Shown piece after piece: positions 1-6,569 of a DNA stretch of 20,000 nt; position 1 is the first letter of the stretch, and each line of letters begins with the position of its first letter. Location of the stretch: contig CAJNDS010000036.1 in assembly GCA_905221605.1 (NCBI GenBank), forward strand, positions 852,690-872,689, given 5' to 3'. The stretch is from Symbiodinium natans (Eukaryota; Sar; Dinophyceae; Suessiales; Symbiodiniaceae). The notes beneath the pieces were generated by a model that was not told where the DNA came from, ran no database searches, and worked only from the letters and a program-made list of their open reading frames with translations. The position numbers and the translations under genes are program-made.

Positions 1-20
1 GGAAGCGCAGCGAGGTGTTG

Positions 21-102
21 GGGTTTAAGGTTTTAGTGGTTGAGGGTTGAGGGTTTAGGGTTTAGGGTTTAGGGTTTAGGGTTTAGGGTTTAGGGTTTAG
101 GG
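21..102 (+). repeat. TTTAGGG array
   Basis: About seven near-perfect TTTAGGG units, preceded by degenerate units including TTGAGGG. It is interstitial, since unique DNA follows. Confidence 0.95.
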
Positions 103-230
103 GAATATTGTGTGTTTAAAATTGCGGTTTGAATGGTGTTTGAATAGGGTCTAGGAAGTTCGGGTTTCGGGTGTAGGGGGGGCTAGGGACTAGGGTCGCA
201 CGTAAAGGGCCTAAGTTTAGGGTTTGACGC
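103..230. other. Unique spacer, no gene seen
   Basis: G-rich, partly telomere-like sequence (TTTCGGGTGTAGGG and similar). No convincing coding frame or element was found. Confidence 0.5.
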
Positions 231-339
231 CTGAAACCCTAAACTCGAAACCCTAAACTAAGAATCCCAAACCTACCCCAGACTCTAAACCCTAAACCCT
301 AAACCCTAAACCCTAAACCCTAAACCCTAAACCCTAAAC
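231..339 (-). repeat. CCCTAAA array
   Basis: Degenerate CCCTAAA-type units for the first 50 bp, then about eight perfect units. It forms the left flank of the island at 354-486. Confidence 0.95.
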
Positions 340-353
340 ATTCAACCCTGAAG

Positions 354-486
354 GCCCAGCTACTCGCAGTCCTTAATGTCAACGCAGCAGCCCGGGGGCC
401 AGGGTCGCGCGTGTCCACCGCGGCAGGCCCCAGGCCTTGCAAGGCGGCACGTTAAAGCACCTGGTCCGCGTGGCCATCCAGCGCAG
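354..486 (+). CDS. Candidate exon, unknown protein
   Basis: GC-rich island between a CCCTAAA array (left) and a TTTAGGG array (right). AAG precedes it at 351-353. The frame starting at 355 is open throughout (begins PSYSQSLMSTQQPGG) and is rich in Pro, Arg and Gly. Another frame, open after a stop near 373, ends TLKHLVRVAIQR just before the array. I cannot tell which frame is used, or whether either is. No family is recognised. Confidence 0.25.
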
Positions 487-559
487 GGTTTAGGGTTTAG
501 GGTTTAGGGTTTAGGGTTTAGGGTTTAGGGTTTAGGGTTTAGGGCTTAGGGTTTAGGGC
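486..559 (+). repeat. TTTAGGG array
   Basis: About ten units, one with a TTAGGGC change. It begins directly after the GC-rich island. Confidence 0.95.
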
Positions 560-562
560 CCC

Positions 563-730
563 GAGGCACTGAGTCCGGCTCTGCCTCACCCTGCCGCCCA
601 GGTCGCACCCGCACTCTCGCAATCTGCACGGAAGTCTTCTTCCCTTTCATCGGGCTTCGGTTCCCTTATCAATCCCTCTCGGCGCAAAAAAAAGGGGGCA
701 CCTTTATTCCTAAATTGCTCCAGGACCTAG
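563..730 (+). CDS. Candidate exon or open frame, unknown protein
   Basis: A 55-codon frame without ATG, ending at TAG 728-730. It begins EALSPALPHPAAQ, then a Ser-rich stretch (ARKSSSLSSGFGS) and a basic run RRKKK encoded by an A-rich tract. A possible donor (CAG then GTCGCA) follows the first 13 codons, so the exon could be shorter. Low-complexity composition; no family recognised. Confidence 0.25.
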   Translation, partial: EALSPALPHPAAQVAPALSQSARKSSSLSSGFGSLINPSRRKKKGAPLFLNCSRT

Positions 731-793
731 ACCCTGAGCGCCAACCTCAAACGTTTTTGGAGAAAGGGGCTACATTCTAACACCTCAATAAAT

Positions 794-910
794 CCTGAAA
801 CCCCAAAAGCCCGAAGAACAGAAAAGCCTAAAACCCTCAACCCTAAAGCCTCAAACCTTAATCGCCGAAGAACCATAAGAACCCTCAAGCCTATGAAGCC
901 TAAACCGTGC
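794..910 (-). repeat. Degenerate CCCTAAA-like region
   Basis: Diverged units (CCTAAAACC, CCCTCAA, CCTAAAGCC) with no clean run; an old, decayed interstitial array. Confidence 0.7.
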
Positions 911-928
911 TAAAGAAGACCCCCACCC

Positions 929-997
929 TACTTGGAGGTTCGTGGGTAGTTATAATAAATCTTACCCTACTTATGATTACCCATGAACCTCCAAGTA
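929..997. mobile_element. Foldback element, introner-like, copy 1
   Basis: A 69-bp element with inverted arms of about 25 bp. The left arm starts TACTTGGAGGTTCGTGGGTA and the right arm is its near-perfect reverse complement. After the left CTTGGAG comes GT, and the right arm ends CCAAG, so an internal segment would run GT to AG. Related arms occur at 5794-5867 and 14113-14240 and as single arms elsewhere. Non-coding. Confidence 0.7.
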
Positions 998-1015
998 AGC
1001 CCTTCATCCCTTCAT

Positions 1016-1105
1016 TTGGGTTTCGGGGTTTAGGGTTCCGAAGCCCTAACTAAGCCCTAGGCCCTAGGCCCGAAGCCCCTAAACCCCAAAACCCGGAACC
1101 CGAAA
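1016..1105. repeat. Degenerate telomere-like repeats, both orientations
   Basis: Short TTTCGGGGTTTAGGG followed by diverged CCCTAGG/CCCCTAAA units in the opposite orientation. Confidence 0.7.
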
Positions 1106-1121
1106 TTCTCCCAGGTTAAGG

Positions 1122-1220
1122 GATCCGAAGTCTGGGCCCTTAATTTGGAGACCTTTTTGCATACACTATATATGTATGTGTGTGTATATATATATATATT
1201 AAGGGCCCATACTTCGGATC
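1122..1220. mobile_element. Inverted-repeat element with AT/GT core
   Basis: Arms 1122-1144 and 1198-1220 match as inverted repeats at 22 of 23 positions (GATCCGAAGT..TGGGCCCTTAAT). The centre is a TG/TA microsatellite. No clear target duplication was found. It could be a small MITE or a palindrome expanded by its microsatellite core. Confidence 0.6.
1165..1199. repeat. TA/TG microsatellite
   Basis: Alternating TATATGTATGTGTGTG and TATATATA lying inside the inverted-repeat element at 1122-1220. Confidence 0.9.
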
Positions 1221-1383
1221 ACTTTTACCAAAGGGTGGGGGAGCGCAGTACTGGGCCATGATTCCAACCCTAGACAGGCCCCGAAATTCCACTTGCAGCT
1301 CCATGGTACTTGTTAGCCAGTTCTGCCTGTGCTTATAACACACTTCCAAGCCCTTCAAGTGCCCTAATATGGTTTTCAGTACC

Positions 1384-1428
1384 ATAAACCCTAAGCCCTG
1401 ACCGTAAACCCTAAACCCTAAACCCCTA
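1384..1428 (-). repeat. CCCTAAA array
   Basis: About six CCCTAAA units with variants. Confidence 0.9.
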
Positions 1429-1440
1429 AGTACAGTTCTA

Positions 1441-1472
1441 ATTGGTAATAAGTACCATGAGCCTCCAAGTAG
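1441..1472 (-). repeat. Solo arm of the foldback family
   Basis: The reverse complement reads CTACTTGGAGGCTCATGG followed by TACTTATTACCAAT. It matches the arm at 7441-7470 in the opposite orientation; the part ATGGTACTTRTTAGCCA is also seen near 1303-1319. Confidence 0.6.
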
Positions 1473-1558
1473 CCCTTTCGCCGGAGGCGGAGGTCCTGGG
1501 GATAGCGCCGGTTCCCCTCACGGGCGAGGCCCGGTCAGTCCCTAACTGATTGAAGGTA

Positions 1559-1650
1559 GGTTTTAGGGTTTAGGGTTTAGGGTTTAGGGTTTCGGGTTTA
1601 GGGTTTAGGGTTTCGGGTTTCGGGTTTAGGGCTTCAAGTCGGGTCGAGGG
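1559..1650 (+). repeat. TTTAGGG array with TTTCGGG variants
   Basis: About twelve units, several changed to TTTCGGG. Confidence 0.95.
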
Positions 1651-1749
1651 CTTAGCGTTTCGGGTGGGCAGCTACAGGAGGGCGCACCCTGGAGGCCCAA
1701 AGCCCCGAACCGTCCCCCTCCCAAAGCCTCAGCCCCCGAGTGCCCGCAG
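1651..1749. other. Pro-rich island, no firm gene
   Basis: GC-rich and C-rich unique sequence. One plus frame translates to Pro/Arg-rich peptide (YRRAHPGGPKPRTVPLPKPQ) but has no supporting splice signals. Confidence 0.4.
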
Positions 1750-1932
1750 CCCTAAACCCTAAACCCTAGACCCCAGAACCTAAAGTCTAACCCCTAAACC
1801 CTAAACCCTAAACCCCAAGCCCGAAACCCTAAACCCTAAACCCTAAACCCTAAACCCTAAACCCTAAACCCTAAACCCTAAACCCTCAACCCCAAACCTC
1901 CAGCCCTGGAACCCTAAGCCCCGAAAACCCCC
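1750..1932 (-). repeat. CCCTAAA array
   Basis: A degenerate start, about ten perfect units near 1815-1886, then a degenerate tail. Confidence 0.95.
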
Positions 1933-1933
1933 G

Positions 1934-1990
1934 AAGCCGAATGTCCCGGAGGATGCTGGGCCCATGCTTCCGCCGGAGGAGGATGTTTCG
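1934..1990 (+). CDS. Candidate small exon
   Basis: Short island between a CCCTAAA array and a TTTAGGG array. The plus frame reads KPNVPEDAGPMLPPEEDVSG, acidic and Pro-rich. CGGAG followed by GA at 1948-1954 could be an acceptor. Too short to identify. Confidence 0.25.
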
Positions 1991-2090
1991 GGTTTAGGGT
2001 TTAGGGTTTAGGGTTTAGGGTTTAGGGTTTAGGGTTTAGGGTTTAGAGAGTTAGGGTTTTTAGGGTTTAGGGTTTAGAGAGTTAGGGATT
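1987..2090 (+). repeat. TTTAGGG array
   Basis: About nine perfect units, then units interrupted by TTTAGAGAG. Confidence 0.95.
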
Positions 2091-2262
2091 TTGCGCTGTT
2101 TTTTTGGCTAAAAGGGCTGTTCATGATGTCTCTTTTTTGTTTTGGATTCTTAGGGCTTTTGGGCTTTCAGGGCTTAGGCTTTATTGAGGCGTTGAGGATT
2201 TTAGGTTTAGGTTCTTCGGGTTCTTAGGGTTCTGAGGGTGTGGGGCTTAGGATCCGCGAGCC
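2091..2262 (+). repeat. Degenerate TTTAGGG-like spacer
   Basis: T-rich sequence with diverged units such as CTTAGGGCTTTTGGG. No coding signal. Confidence 0.5.
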
Positions 2263-2316
2263 ATGTCGCCCAGCAAATCTGCAGGTTTCAGCTGCCTGGC
2301 ACCCGAAAATCCTAAA
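2263..2316 (+). CDS. Candidate first exon or small ORF
   Basis: ATG in context GAGCCATGTC opens a frame MSPSKSAGFSCLAPENPK that then runs into the CCCTAAAA array. The overlapping frame is also open (ASHVAQQICRFQLPGTRKS), so reading frame is uncertain. Confidence 0.22.
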
Positions 2317-2532
2317 CCCCAAAACCCTAAAACCTAAAGCCGTAAAACCCTAAAGCCCTAAAACCCTAAAACCCTAAAACCCTAAAACCCTAGAACCCTA
2401 AAACCCAAAAACCCAAACACCGCAAGCCCTCAACCCTCTAAAGCCCGAAACCCTAAACCCTAAACCCTAAACCCTAAACCCTAAACCCTAAACCCTAAAC
2501 CCTAAACCCTAAACCCTAAACCCTAAACCCTA
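2310..2532 (-). repeat. CCCTAAA array, first part CCCTAAAA
   Basis: The first half is 8-bp CCCTAAAA units (about 2340-2405). The second half is about twelve perfect 7-bp CCCTAAA units. The shift in unit length inside one array is notable. Confidence 0.95.
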
Positions 2533-2539
2533 CGGGCAG

Positions 2540-2602
2540 GAGCAGATCAACCCAGCAGCGGCTTTCGCCTCAGCCGCCTGGTGCTCGGACGCGGTCCTTT
2601 AG
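2540..2602 (+). CDS. Candidate exon, Ala-rich
   Basis: GGGCAG ends at 2539. The frame then reads EQINPAAAFASAAWCSDAVL and stops at TAG 2600-2602. A possible donor GTCCTT follows GACGCG at 2593. It lies between CCCTAAA and TTTAGGG-type arrays. No family recognised. Confidence 0.3.
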   Translation, partial: EQINPAAAFASAAWCSDAVL

Positions 2603-2640
2603 GGAGAGGTTTGGGACCCGGTTTCGGGTTTAGGGTTTGG

Positions 2641-2745
2641 GGTTTGGGGTAATTAGGGTAATTAGGGTTATTAGGGTTGTTAGGGGTATTAGGCTCATTA
2701 GGGTTATTAGGGTGATTTGGGTTTGTTGGGGTTATTAGGCTGATT
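2641..2745 (+). repeat. 9-bp minisatellite derived from a telomere-like unit
   Basis: About ten diverged copies of ATTAGGGTT. On the minus strand this period gives Asn-Pro-Asn tripeptides, producing a spurious Pro/Asn-rich frame. Confidence 0.8.
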
Positions 2746-2931
2746 ATGGCCGCCCCCGCCCCCCAATTCCCCAAGTCCATGGCACCTGCATATGTTAAGA
2801 TGGCCACGAAGACCACCCTAAACCTTAAGCCCGAAGCCCGACATCCTAAATGGGGTTTACGAGAATATGGAACCCCTAATATAGACCCCCAAGTAGTAGG
2901 ATCCCTTATAATCAGTGTGAGCGGAACCTAA
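2746..2931 (+). CDS. Small ORF or first exon, 61 aa
   Basis: A true ATG begins MAAPAPQFPKSMAPAYVKMA and the frame runs to a TGA-type end near 2931. The first 23 residues look most natural; the rest overlaps diverged CCCTAAA units (LNLKPEARHPKW), so the true exon may be only the first 70 bp. Ala/Pro-rich N-terminus; no family recognised. Confidence 0.3.
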   Translation: MAAPAPQFPKSMAPAYVKMATKTTLNLKPEARHPKWGLREYGTPNIDPQVVGSLIISVSGT

Positions 2932-3032
2932 ACCCTAAACCTTAAACCCTAAACCCTAAACCCTGAACCCTGAACCTTGAACCCTGAACCTAAACCCTAA
3001 ACCCTAAACCCTAAGCCCTAAACCCTAAACCC
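2926..3032 (-). repeat. CCCTAAA array with CCCTGAA variants
   Basis: About fourteen units; several are CCCTGAA. Confidence 0.95.
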
Positions 3033-3045
3033 CATGCTGCATCAG

Positions 3046-3089
3046 GTGTCCTGGGGGATGAAGGATGAGGGCTCATTTTCTGAGGGAGA
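3046..3089 (+). CDS. Candidate internal exon with consensus donor
   Basis: CATCAG ends at 3045. The 44-nt exon reads VSWGMKDEGSFSEG plus two bases and is followed by GTAAGTG, a textbook 5' splice site. The start phase is 0 and the end phase 2. It lies directly downstream of a CCCTAAA array. Function unknown. Confidence 0.45.
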
Positions 3090-3141
3090 GTAAGTGAAGG
3101 TTCATAAGCAAGCTTCTAGGGTTGAGGGTTTAGGGTTCCAG

Positions 3142-3302
3142 AGGAGTACCCTTCTTCGCTTTGCGGAGGGTCCGGGTCATTGTACACACCGCCCACTAAG
3201 CAAACTGGCCCACTGCCTCTGAGAAACCTTGCATGTAGATCTATTTCAAGTACTCATGAGAGGGTTTTAAGGGCATTTAGAGCTACTTTCAAGTACTCAT
3301 GA
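3142..3302 (+). CDS. Candidate exon or open frame
   Basis: TTCCAG precedes it at 3141. The frame reads EEYPSSLCGGSGSLYTPPTK and on to TGA 3300-3302. It contains TTGTACACACCGCCC, which matches a conserved small-subunit rRNA motif (see findings). It also contains TTTCAAGTACTCATGA twice (3244-3259, 3287-3302). The phase does not match the exon at 3046-3089. Confidence 0.25.
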
Positions 3303-3327
3303 TTCCTCAAGTAGGCTCGGTAGGCCC

Positions 3328-3555
3328 TTGGGATATTTCATATTCTCCCTTATTGGGTTTAAGAGGATCCATATTGAGGAGTATCTTGTTCAGAGGGTGT
3401 TAAGGGCCATGCTAGTGGGGTGTCGGACAGGCCTCAGCATCTGGAGGTGGGCGGTTCAGGCCCGATTCAAGCTTTCGGGCGCTTTTGCCCTTTCAGGCTT
3501 AGAAAGCCTAAAGGGTTTAGGGTTTTGGGTTTTGGGTTTAGGGTTTAGGGTTTAG
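3328..3555 (+). CDS. Open frame without ATG, 75 codons
   Basis: An open frame starting at TTG. The central part (RIHIEEYLVQRVLRAMLVG and following WRWAVQARFKLSG) has natural composition. The last 14 codons are translated TTTAGGG repeats and are not protein. No splice signals were fixed and no family recognised. Confidence 0.25.
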   Translation: MGYFIFSLIGFKRIHIEEYLVQRVLRAMLVGCRTGLSIWRWAVQARFKLSGAFALSGLESLKGLGFWVLGLGFRV

Positions 3556-3558
3556 GGT
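3514..3558 (+). repeat. TTTAGGG array
   Basis: Degenerate then perfect units. Confidence 0.9.
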
Positions 3559-3562
3559 GCAT

Positions 3563-3624
3563 AAGGGTATATTTGGGGGTCCCCCTGTTCAGGGCCCATA
3601 CTAAGGGACCATGTAACCACCCTT
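3563..3624. mobile_element. Possible short inverted-repeat element
   Basis: The ends AAGGGTATATTTGGGGGTCC and, reversed, AAGGGTGGTTACATGGTCCC are imperfect inverted repeats. The right arm is repeated at 13667-13695 as AAGGGTAGTTACATGGTCCC, so the sequence is dispersed. Confidence 0.4.
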
Positions 3625-3689
3625 AGGCTTTTAGTCACCTGGCGTGCCGCAGCCGTGCCAGTGCAGGGCAGATAGGTTGGAAGTTAGAC

Positions 3690-3981
3690 ATGGCATTTCA
3701 ACTAGGATTTGGGGTTTGGCGTACGGGGCTGAGGGCGGAGCTCATATCCAGCATACTCATTCAGACTCACTCATTTTGGAGTCTTAGTGTTTGCAAGAGC
3801 TCGTGTCTGCACAGGAAAGGAGTCGTGGCAAAGGCACAACTTCAGTGCCAACTCGGGTGTAGGGTTCAGGGGCGAGCGTGCGCAGCAGCGAATGAATGGC
3901 AGCCACTATCTGGAAGGCTCCTTCCAAGAAGGACTTGCTCTCTCCTCTCTCTCTGAATCTCGCCTAAACCCTAAACCCTAA
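3690..3981 (+). CDS. Open-frame island, two overlapping frames
   Basis: An ATG frame at 3690-3956 begins MAFQLGFGVWRTG. A second frame (3787-3981, no ATG) contains ESWQRHNFSANSGVGFRGER and ends in CCCTAAA translation. Only one can be coding; the second has the more natural polar composition. TGCACAG at 3810-3816 could be an acceptor for it. Confidence 0.25.
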
Positions 3982-3984
3982 ACT
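3964..3984 (-). repeat. Short CCCTAAA run
   Basis: Three units immediately upstream of a pyrimidine-rich tract. Confidence 0.85.
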
Positions 3985-4012
3985 TTTGCTCTCCCTCACT
4001 CTCTCTCTGCAG
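3985..4012 (+). promoter_or_regulatory. Putative 3' splice site with pyrimidine tract
   Basis: CTCTCCCTCACTCTCTCTCT followed by GCAG, then G. This is the best pyrimidine tract and CAG in the window and fits a spliceosomal acceptor for the exon starting at 4013. Confidence 0.5.
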
Positions 4013-4049
4013 GAGACCCTGGCAGAGGGAGGGTTTCAGGATTTATGGG
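4013..4049 (+). CDS. Candidate exon start
   Basis: Reads ETLAEGGFQDLW after the acceptor at 4012, and is followed by GTAGGGTTTAGGG as a possible donor at 4050. A TTTAGGG array begins at once, so the intron would start with telomere-like sequence. The exon end is uncertain. Confidence 0.35.
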
Positions 4050-4087
4050 GTAGGGTTTAGGGTGCTTTGGGATCTTCTGCCTTGGAG

Positions 4088-4117
4088 GATTTCATGCATG
4101 CTTACCCGAGCGTTCAG
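4088..4117 (+). CDS. Candidate 10-codon exon
   Basis: TTGGAG ends at 4087, the exon reads DFMHAYPSVQ in phase 0, and CAG then GTGGAA follows. Removing an 80-nt intron (4118-4197, GT to CAG) joins it in phase with 4198-4293. Read through, the frame continues VEVGYFYLCE to a TGA, so an unspliced end is an alternative. Confidence 0.35.
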
Positions 4118-4197
4118 GTGGAAGTCGGTTATTTCTACTTGTGCGAATGAGGGGAGGGGTATACGTGCAGTCGCCCTAGTTAAAACTCCATTTGCAG

Positions 4198-4293
4198 GTA
4201 TCCGTGAACCTTCAGGCGGGCACGGTTCGAAGTGAAGTCAAAAACTCCGCCTTCACGGTTGGCATGAGGCGCTGTGGACATCCCGGCCCCAAG
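4198..4293 (+). CDS. Candidate exon, phase-matched to 4088-4117
   Basis: TTTGCAG ends at 4197. The frame reads VSVNLQAGTVRSEVKNSAFT and on to RRCGHPGPK at the edge of a CCCTAAA array. Composition is natural for protein, with mixed polar and hydrophobic residues. No family recognised; the donor could be GTGGAC at 4274. Confidence 0.4.
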
Positions 4294-4294
4294 T

Positions 4295-4362
4295 CTAAAC
4301 CCTAACCCCCGAAACCCTGAACTCTACACTCTGAACCCTGCACCCTAAGCCCTAGATCATGG
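4295..4362 (-). repeat. Degenerate CCCTAAA array
   Basis: Variant units CCCTGAA, CTCTGAA, CCCTGCA. Confidence 0.8.
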
Positions 4363-4369
4363 ACTCCTC

Positions 4370-4392
4370 AGGGTTTAGGGTTTAGGGTTTTG
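4370..4392 (+). repeat. Short TTTAGGG run
   Basis: Three units in the opposite orientation between two CCCTAAA regions. Confidence 0.9.
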
Positions 4393-4412
4393 GCGGAAGG
4401 AGCACGGACGGC

Positions 4413-4784
4413 CCTGAACTCTAAGCCCTTAAGCCCCCAGGCGCCCAAGACTCCAAACCCACAGTTCCAAGACCCCAAGCCCTAAACTCCAAGACGCTGC
4501 AAGCCCAAACCCAAAACCCCTCAACCGGTAAACCCCAAGCCCTAAACCCCTTGAAAGCCTTTAACCCCAACAACCCCACACCTCAAAACCCCAAACCCCA
4601 AACCCTAAACCGCCCTTGAAGCCCTTAAACCTCGGAGGACCAAAACCCTGGAACCCTAAACCCCCCAACCCCAAAACCCTAAACCCCAAACCCCAAGCCC
4701 CAACCCTTAAACCGCAAACCCTAAACCCTAAACCCTAAACCCTAAACCCTAAACCCTAGACCCTAAACCCTAAACCCTAAACCC
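4413..4784 (-). repeat. Long CCCTAAA region, largely degenerate
   Basis: About 280 bp of diverged units (CCCCAAA, CCCCAAG, CCTCAAAA) ending in about ten clean units at 4705-4784. No gene is seen inside. Confidence 0.9.
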
Positions 4785-4789
4785 CGGAG

Positions 4790-4853
4790 GACCATCCCTA
4801 CGTGCCACTGGCAAAGCAGAATTCCGGCCCGCTCTGGGTTCATCCGAAGGCCG
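4790..4853 (+). CDS. Candidate exon
   Basis: The array ends in CCCCGGAG (acceptor AG at 4788-4789). The exon reads DHPYVPLAKQNSGPLWVHPK plus A and one base, then GTTTCTTG as a possible donor. It sits between a CCCTAAA array and a TTTAGGG array 8 bp downstream. No family recognised. Confidence 0.4.
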
Positions 4854-4861
4854 GTTTCTTG

Positions 4862-4934
4862 AGGTTTAGGGTTTAGGGTTTAGGGTTTAGGTTTTAGGGT
4901 TTAGGGTTTAGGGTTTAGGGTTAGGGCTTAGGGT
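4862..4934 (+). repeat. TTTAGGG array
   Basis: About ten units with one TTTTAGG and one TTAGGGC variant. Confidence 0.95.
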
Positions 4935-5104
4935 GTGTCAGGGGAGGGCGCGCGCTCGGGTGTGAAACGCCCCGGACCGCGCGCTCGCGTTGCCCGTCAA
5001 CCCACCCCGGCCACCCAAACTATACTCTATTAGGGTTTAGGGTTTATGGAATTTATTTTCTTGTGCCCTGATGCTTGCTTTGATGTTTTTAAAGTTGCGC
5101 TGTT

Positions 5105-5172
5105 AGGGTTTAAGCTGGGGTTGGGGGTAGCCTCGGCCCTTTTCGGGCCTTCGGCGTGTCAGGGCCCGTAGA
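5105..5172 (+). repeat. Hairpin subrepeat, copy A1
   Basis: Unit AGGGTTTAAGCTGGGGTT, then GTAGCCTCGGCCCTTTTCGG, then GCCTTCGGC and TCAGGGCCCGTA. It contains the palindromic core GGCCCTTTTCGGGCC. It starts with a telomere-like AGGGTTT. Confidence 0.85.
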
Positions 5173-5311
5173 GGATTTATTTGAAGGTCAGGGAAACCCT
5201 TTGCGCCTGCTCCTGGATTCCCCTTCTGTAAGGGCCTCAAGCCTTTTGGTGGCTCTTGGGGCGTTTTGGGGGCTTCCTGGGGGCTTTCCTGGCCCTTCCG
5301 GGGTAGAATGA

Positions 5312-5372
5312 AGGGGTGCCCAAAACCATCGATGTCAGTACCAAAAAATCGCATTTTTCATTGCGGGTACGG
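5312..5372 (+). repeat. CAAAACCATCGAT subrepeat, copy 1
   Basis: GGGGTGCCCAAAACCATCGA then TCAGTACC and a near-palindromic AAAAAATCGCATTTTT followed by CATTGCGGG. Related copies lie at 9708-9766, 9765-9822 and 9927-9983. Confidence 0.8.
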
Positions 5373-5526
5373 GCATCCTGGGGTCCCCCTTCTTTTAGGG
5401 GGTCTTTTGAAGCCTTTTGGTGGCTCTTGGGGTCTCTCGCCCTGATGTCAGGGGCCGTTGAGGCTTTATTCCTTTGTTGGCCGGGGAACCTATTAATTTT
5501 TTTTCGCCAATGAGTATTTCAATCGC

Positions 5527-5598
5527 TAGGGTTTAAGCTGGGGTTCGGGGTAGCCTCGGCCCTTTTCGGGCCTTCGGCACGTTAGGGCCCGTAAAGGC
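5527..5598 (+). repeat. Hairpin subrepeat, copy A2
   Basis: A full unit with GGCCCTTTTCGGGCC, preceded by TCGCCAATGAGTATTTC, which also precedes the matching unit at 9579. Confidence 0.85.
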
Positions 5599-5628
5599 CC
5601 TTTATTTGCTTGAAGGGTTTTGCGGTGT

Positions 5629-5688
5629 TAGGGTTTAAGCTGGGGTTCGGGGTAGCCTCGGCCCTTTTCGGGCCTTCGGCACGTGCCA
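5629..5688 (+). repeat. Hairpin subrepeat, copy A3
   Basis: A third, 3'-truncated unit that breaks off after CTTCGGCACGT, where a coding-like frame begins. Confidence 0.85.
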
Positions 5689-5765
5689 GATTTCCGGAAA
5701 ACTACAACCTCTTGGGTCGGCGGCCTGAGCCGGAAGCTCCTGAATTTAGGGCTCCGGATTTTTGA
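5685..5765 (+). CDS. Candidate exon or 3' end
   Basis: An open frame reading ARFPENYNLLGRRPEPEAPE then FRAPDF and TGA at 5763-5765. Acidic and Pro-rich; natural composition. It begins where the hairpin subrepeat is truncated. No ATG. No family recognised. Confidence 0.35.
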   Translation, partial: ARFPENYNLLGRRPEPEAPEFRAPDF

Positions 5766-5793
5766 GACTGGAGAATCCTGAGCCCTGCAACCT

Positions 5794-5867
5794 ACTTAGA
5801 GAAGTTTCATGGGTTGTTTATGTGTGAAAAGCAATGAAAGTTTGCAGCTTCCCATGCACCTCCCAGT
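5794..5867. mobile_element. Foldback element, introner-like, copy 2
   Basis: The left arm ACTTAGAGAAGTTTCATGGG and the right arm, reversed, ACTGGGAGGTGCATGGG are imperfect inverted repeats of the same family as 929-997. It is 74 bp, more diverged. Confidence 0.5.
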
Positions 5868-5883
5868 GCATCCCTCAAATCAG

Positions 5884-5977
5884 ACCCTAAGCCCCAAACC
5901 CTAAACCCCAAACCCTAAACCCCAAACCCCAAACCCTAAACCCTAAACCTTAAACCCTAAACCCTAAACCCTAAACC
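5884..5977 (-). repeat. CCCTAAA array
   Basis: Mixed CCCCAAA and CCCTAAA units, ending in clean units. Confidence 0.95.
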
Positions 5978-5983
5978 ATCGAG

Positions 5984-6012
5984 GTTCCGACGCAGTTGCA
6001 GACGGAGTTCAG
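5984..6012 (+). CDS. Candidate very small exon
   Basis: ATCGAG precedes; the exon reads VPTQLQTEF plus two bases and is followed by GTGGGA. It lies between a CCCTAAA array and a TTTAGGG-like array. Only 29 nt, so weak. Confidence 0.22.
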
Positions 6013-6025
6013 GTGGGAGCTCACA

Positions 6026-6163
6026 GCTTAGGGCTAAGGGGTTTAGGGTGAAAGGGTTAAGGGTTTAGGGTTTAGTTTAGGGGTTTAGTTGTTTAGGGTT
6101 TAGGGGTTCAGGAGTTTAGGGTCTTAAGGATCCGTGCTTCGAGTTTTAGAGGTTTAGGGTCTC
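6026..6163 (+). repeat. Degenerate TTTAGGG array
   Basis: TTTAGGG units with insertions and variants such as GTTTAGTTGTTTAGGG. Confidence 0.85.
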
Positions 6164-6171
6164 CCACCCCA

Positions 6172-6183
6172 CCCCCCCCCCCC
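6172..6183. repeat. Poly-C tract
   Basis: Twelve consecutive C residues. Confidence 0.9.
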
Positions 6184-6196
6184 GGGCATCCGCTAG

Positions 6197-6270
6197 CCAA
6201 ACCGGAGAGCGTCGCCATGTCATGTAGCGAGGAAGCTGGCGCGGAAGGGAAGGGGGCCGCGCGCGAGTGA
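6197..6270 (+). CDS. Candidate first exon or small ORF
   Basis: Frame open from a TAG at 6194-6196. ATG at 6217 (context GTCGCCATGT) gives MSCSEEAGAEGKGAARE then TGA. GTGAAC overlaps the stop as a possible donor at 6267, so the frame could continue by splicing. Glu/Ala/Gly-rich. Confidence 0.3.
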
Positions 6271-6341
6271 ACACAGCCTCTTTAAGCCAGCTCATCACCA
6301 GTTTAGGGTTTTAGAGAGGTCTAGTCTGCAGGGTGCAGGCT

Positions 6342-6449
6342 TTGGGATGTTTGCCCTGTACGAACAGTCCTTAATAGGGATTGTAAATTGTAGGAACCCC
6401 CTATATTAATCCCTATTAAGAACTGTTAGTATCAGGGGGAACATCCCAA
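6342..6449. mobile_element. hAT-like MITE, copy 1
   Basis: A 108-bp non-coding element. The terminal inverted repeats of about 40 bp begin TTGGGATGTTTGCCCT and, from the right end, TTGGGATGTTCCCCCT. It is flanked by 8-bp repeats TGCAGGCT (6334-6341) and TGTAGGCT (6450-6457), 7 of 8 identical. An 8-bp target duplication is typical of hAT elements; no transposase is present. Confidence 0.85.
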
Positions 6450-6466
6450 TGTAGGCTTTAAGAAAC

Positions 6467-6545
6467 CTAAACCCTAAACCCTAACCCCAAACCCTAAACC
6501 CTAAACCCCAAACCCTAAACCCTAAACCCTGAACCCTAAACCCTC
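6467..6545 (-). repeat. CCCTAAA array
   Basis: About eleven units with CCCCAAA and CCCTGAA variants. Confidence 0.95.
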
Positions 6546-6569
6546 AGGGTTTCGGGTTTGAACGGGGCC

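Larger units (their letters stand above)
4930..5690 (+). repeat. Duplicated block, copy 1
   Basis: A composite sequence repeated at 9326-9985. The first 110 bp (GTGTGTCAGGGGAGGGCGCG onward) are nearly identical in both copies. Next come a T-rich stretch (TTTCTTGTGC), hairpin subrepeats and CAAAACCATCGAT subrepeats. Within it the frame VSGEGARSGVKRPGPRARVA is conserved between copies with few changes; whether it is coding is unknown. Confidence 0.85.

Noticed and set aside
2547-2816. Minus-strand frame with Asn-Pro-Asn repeats
   Set aside because: Produced by the 9-bp ATTAGGGTT minisatellite.
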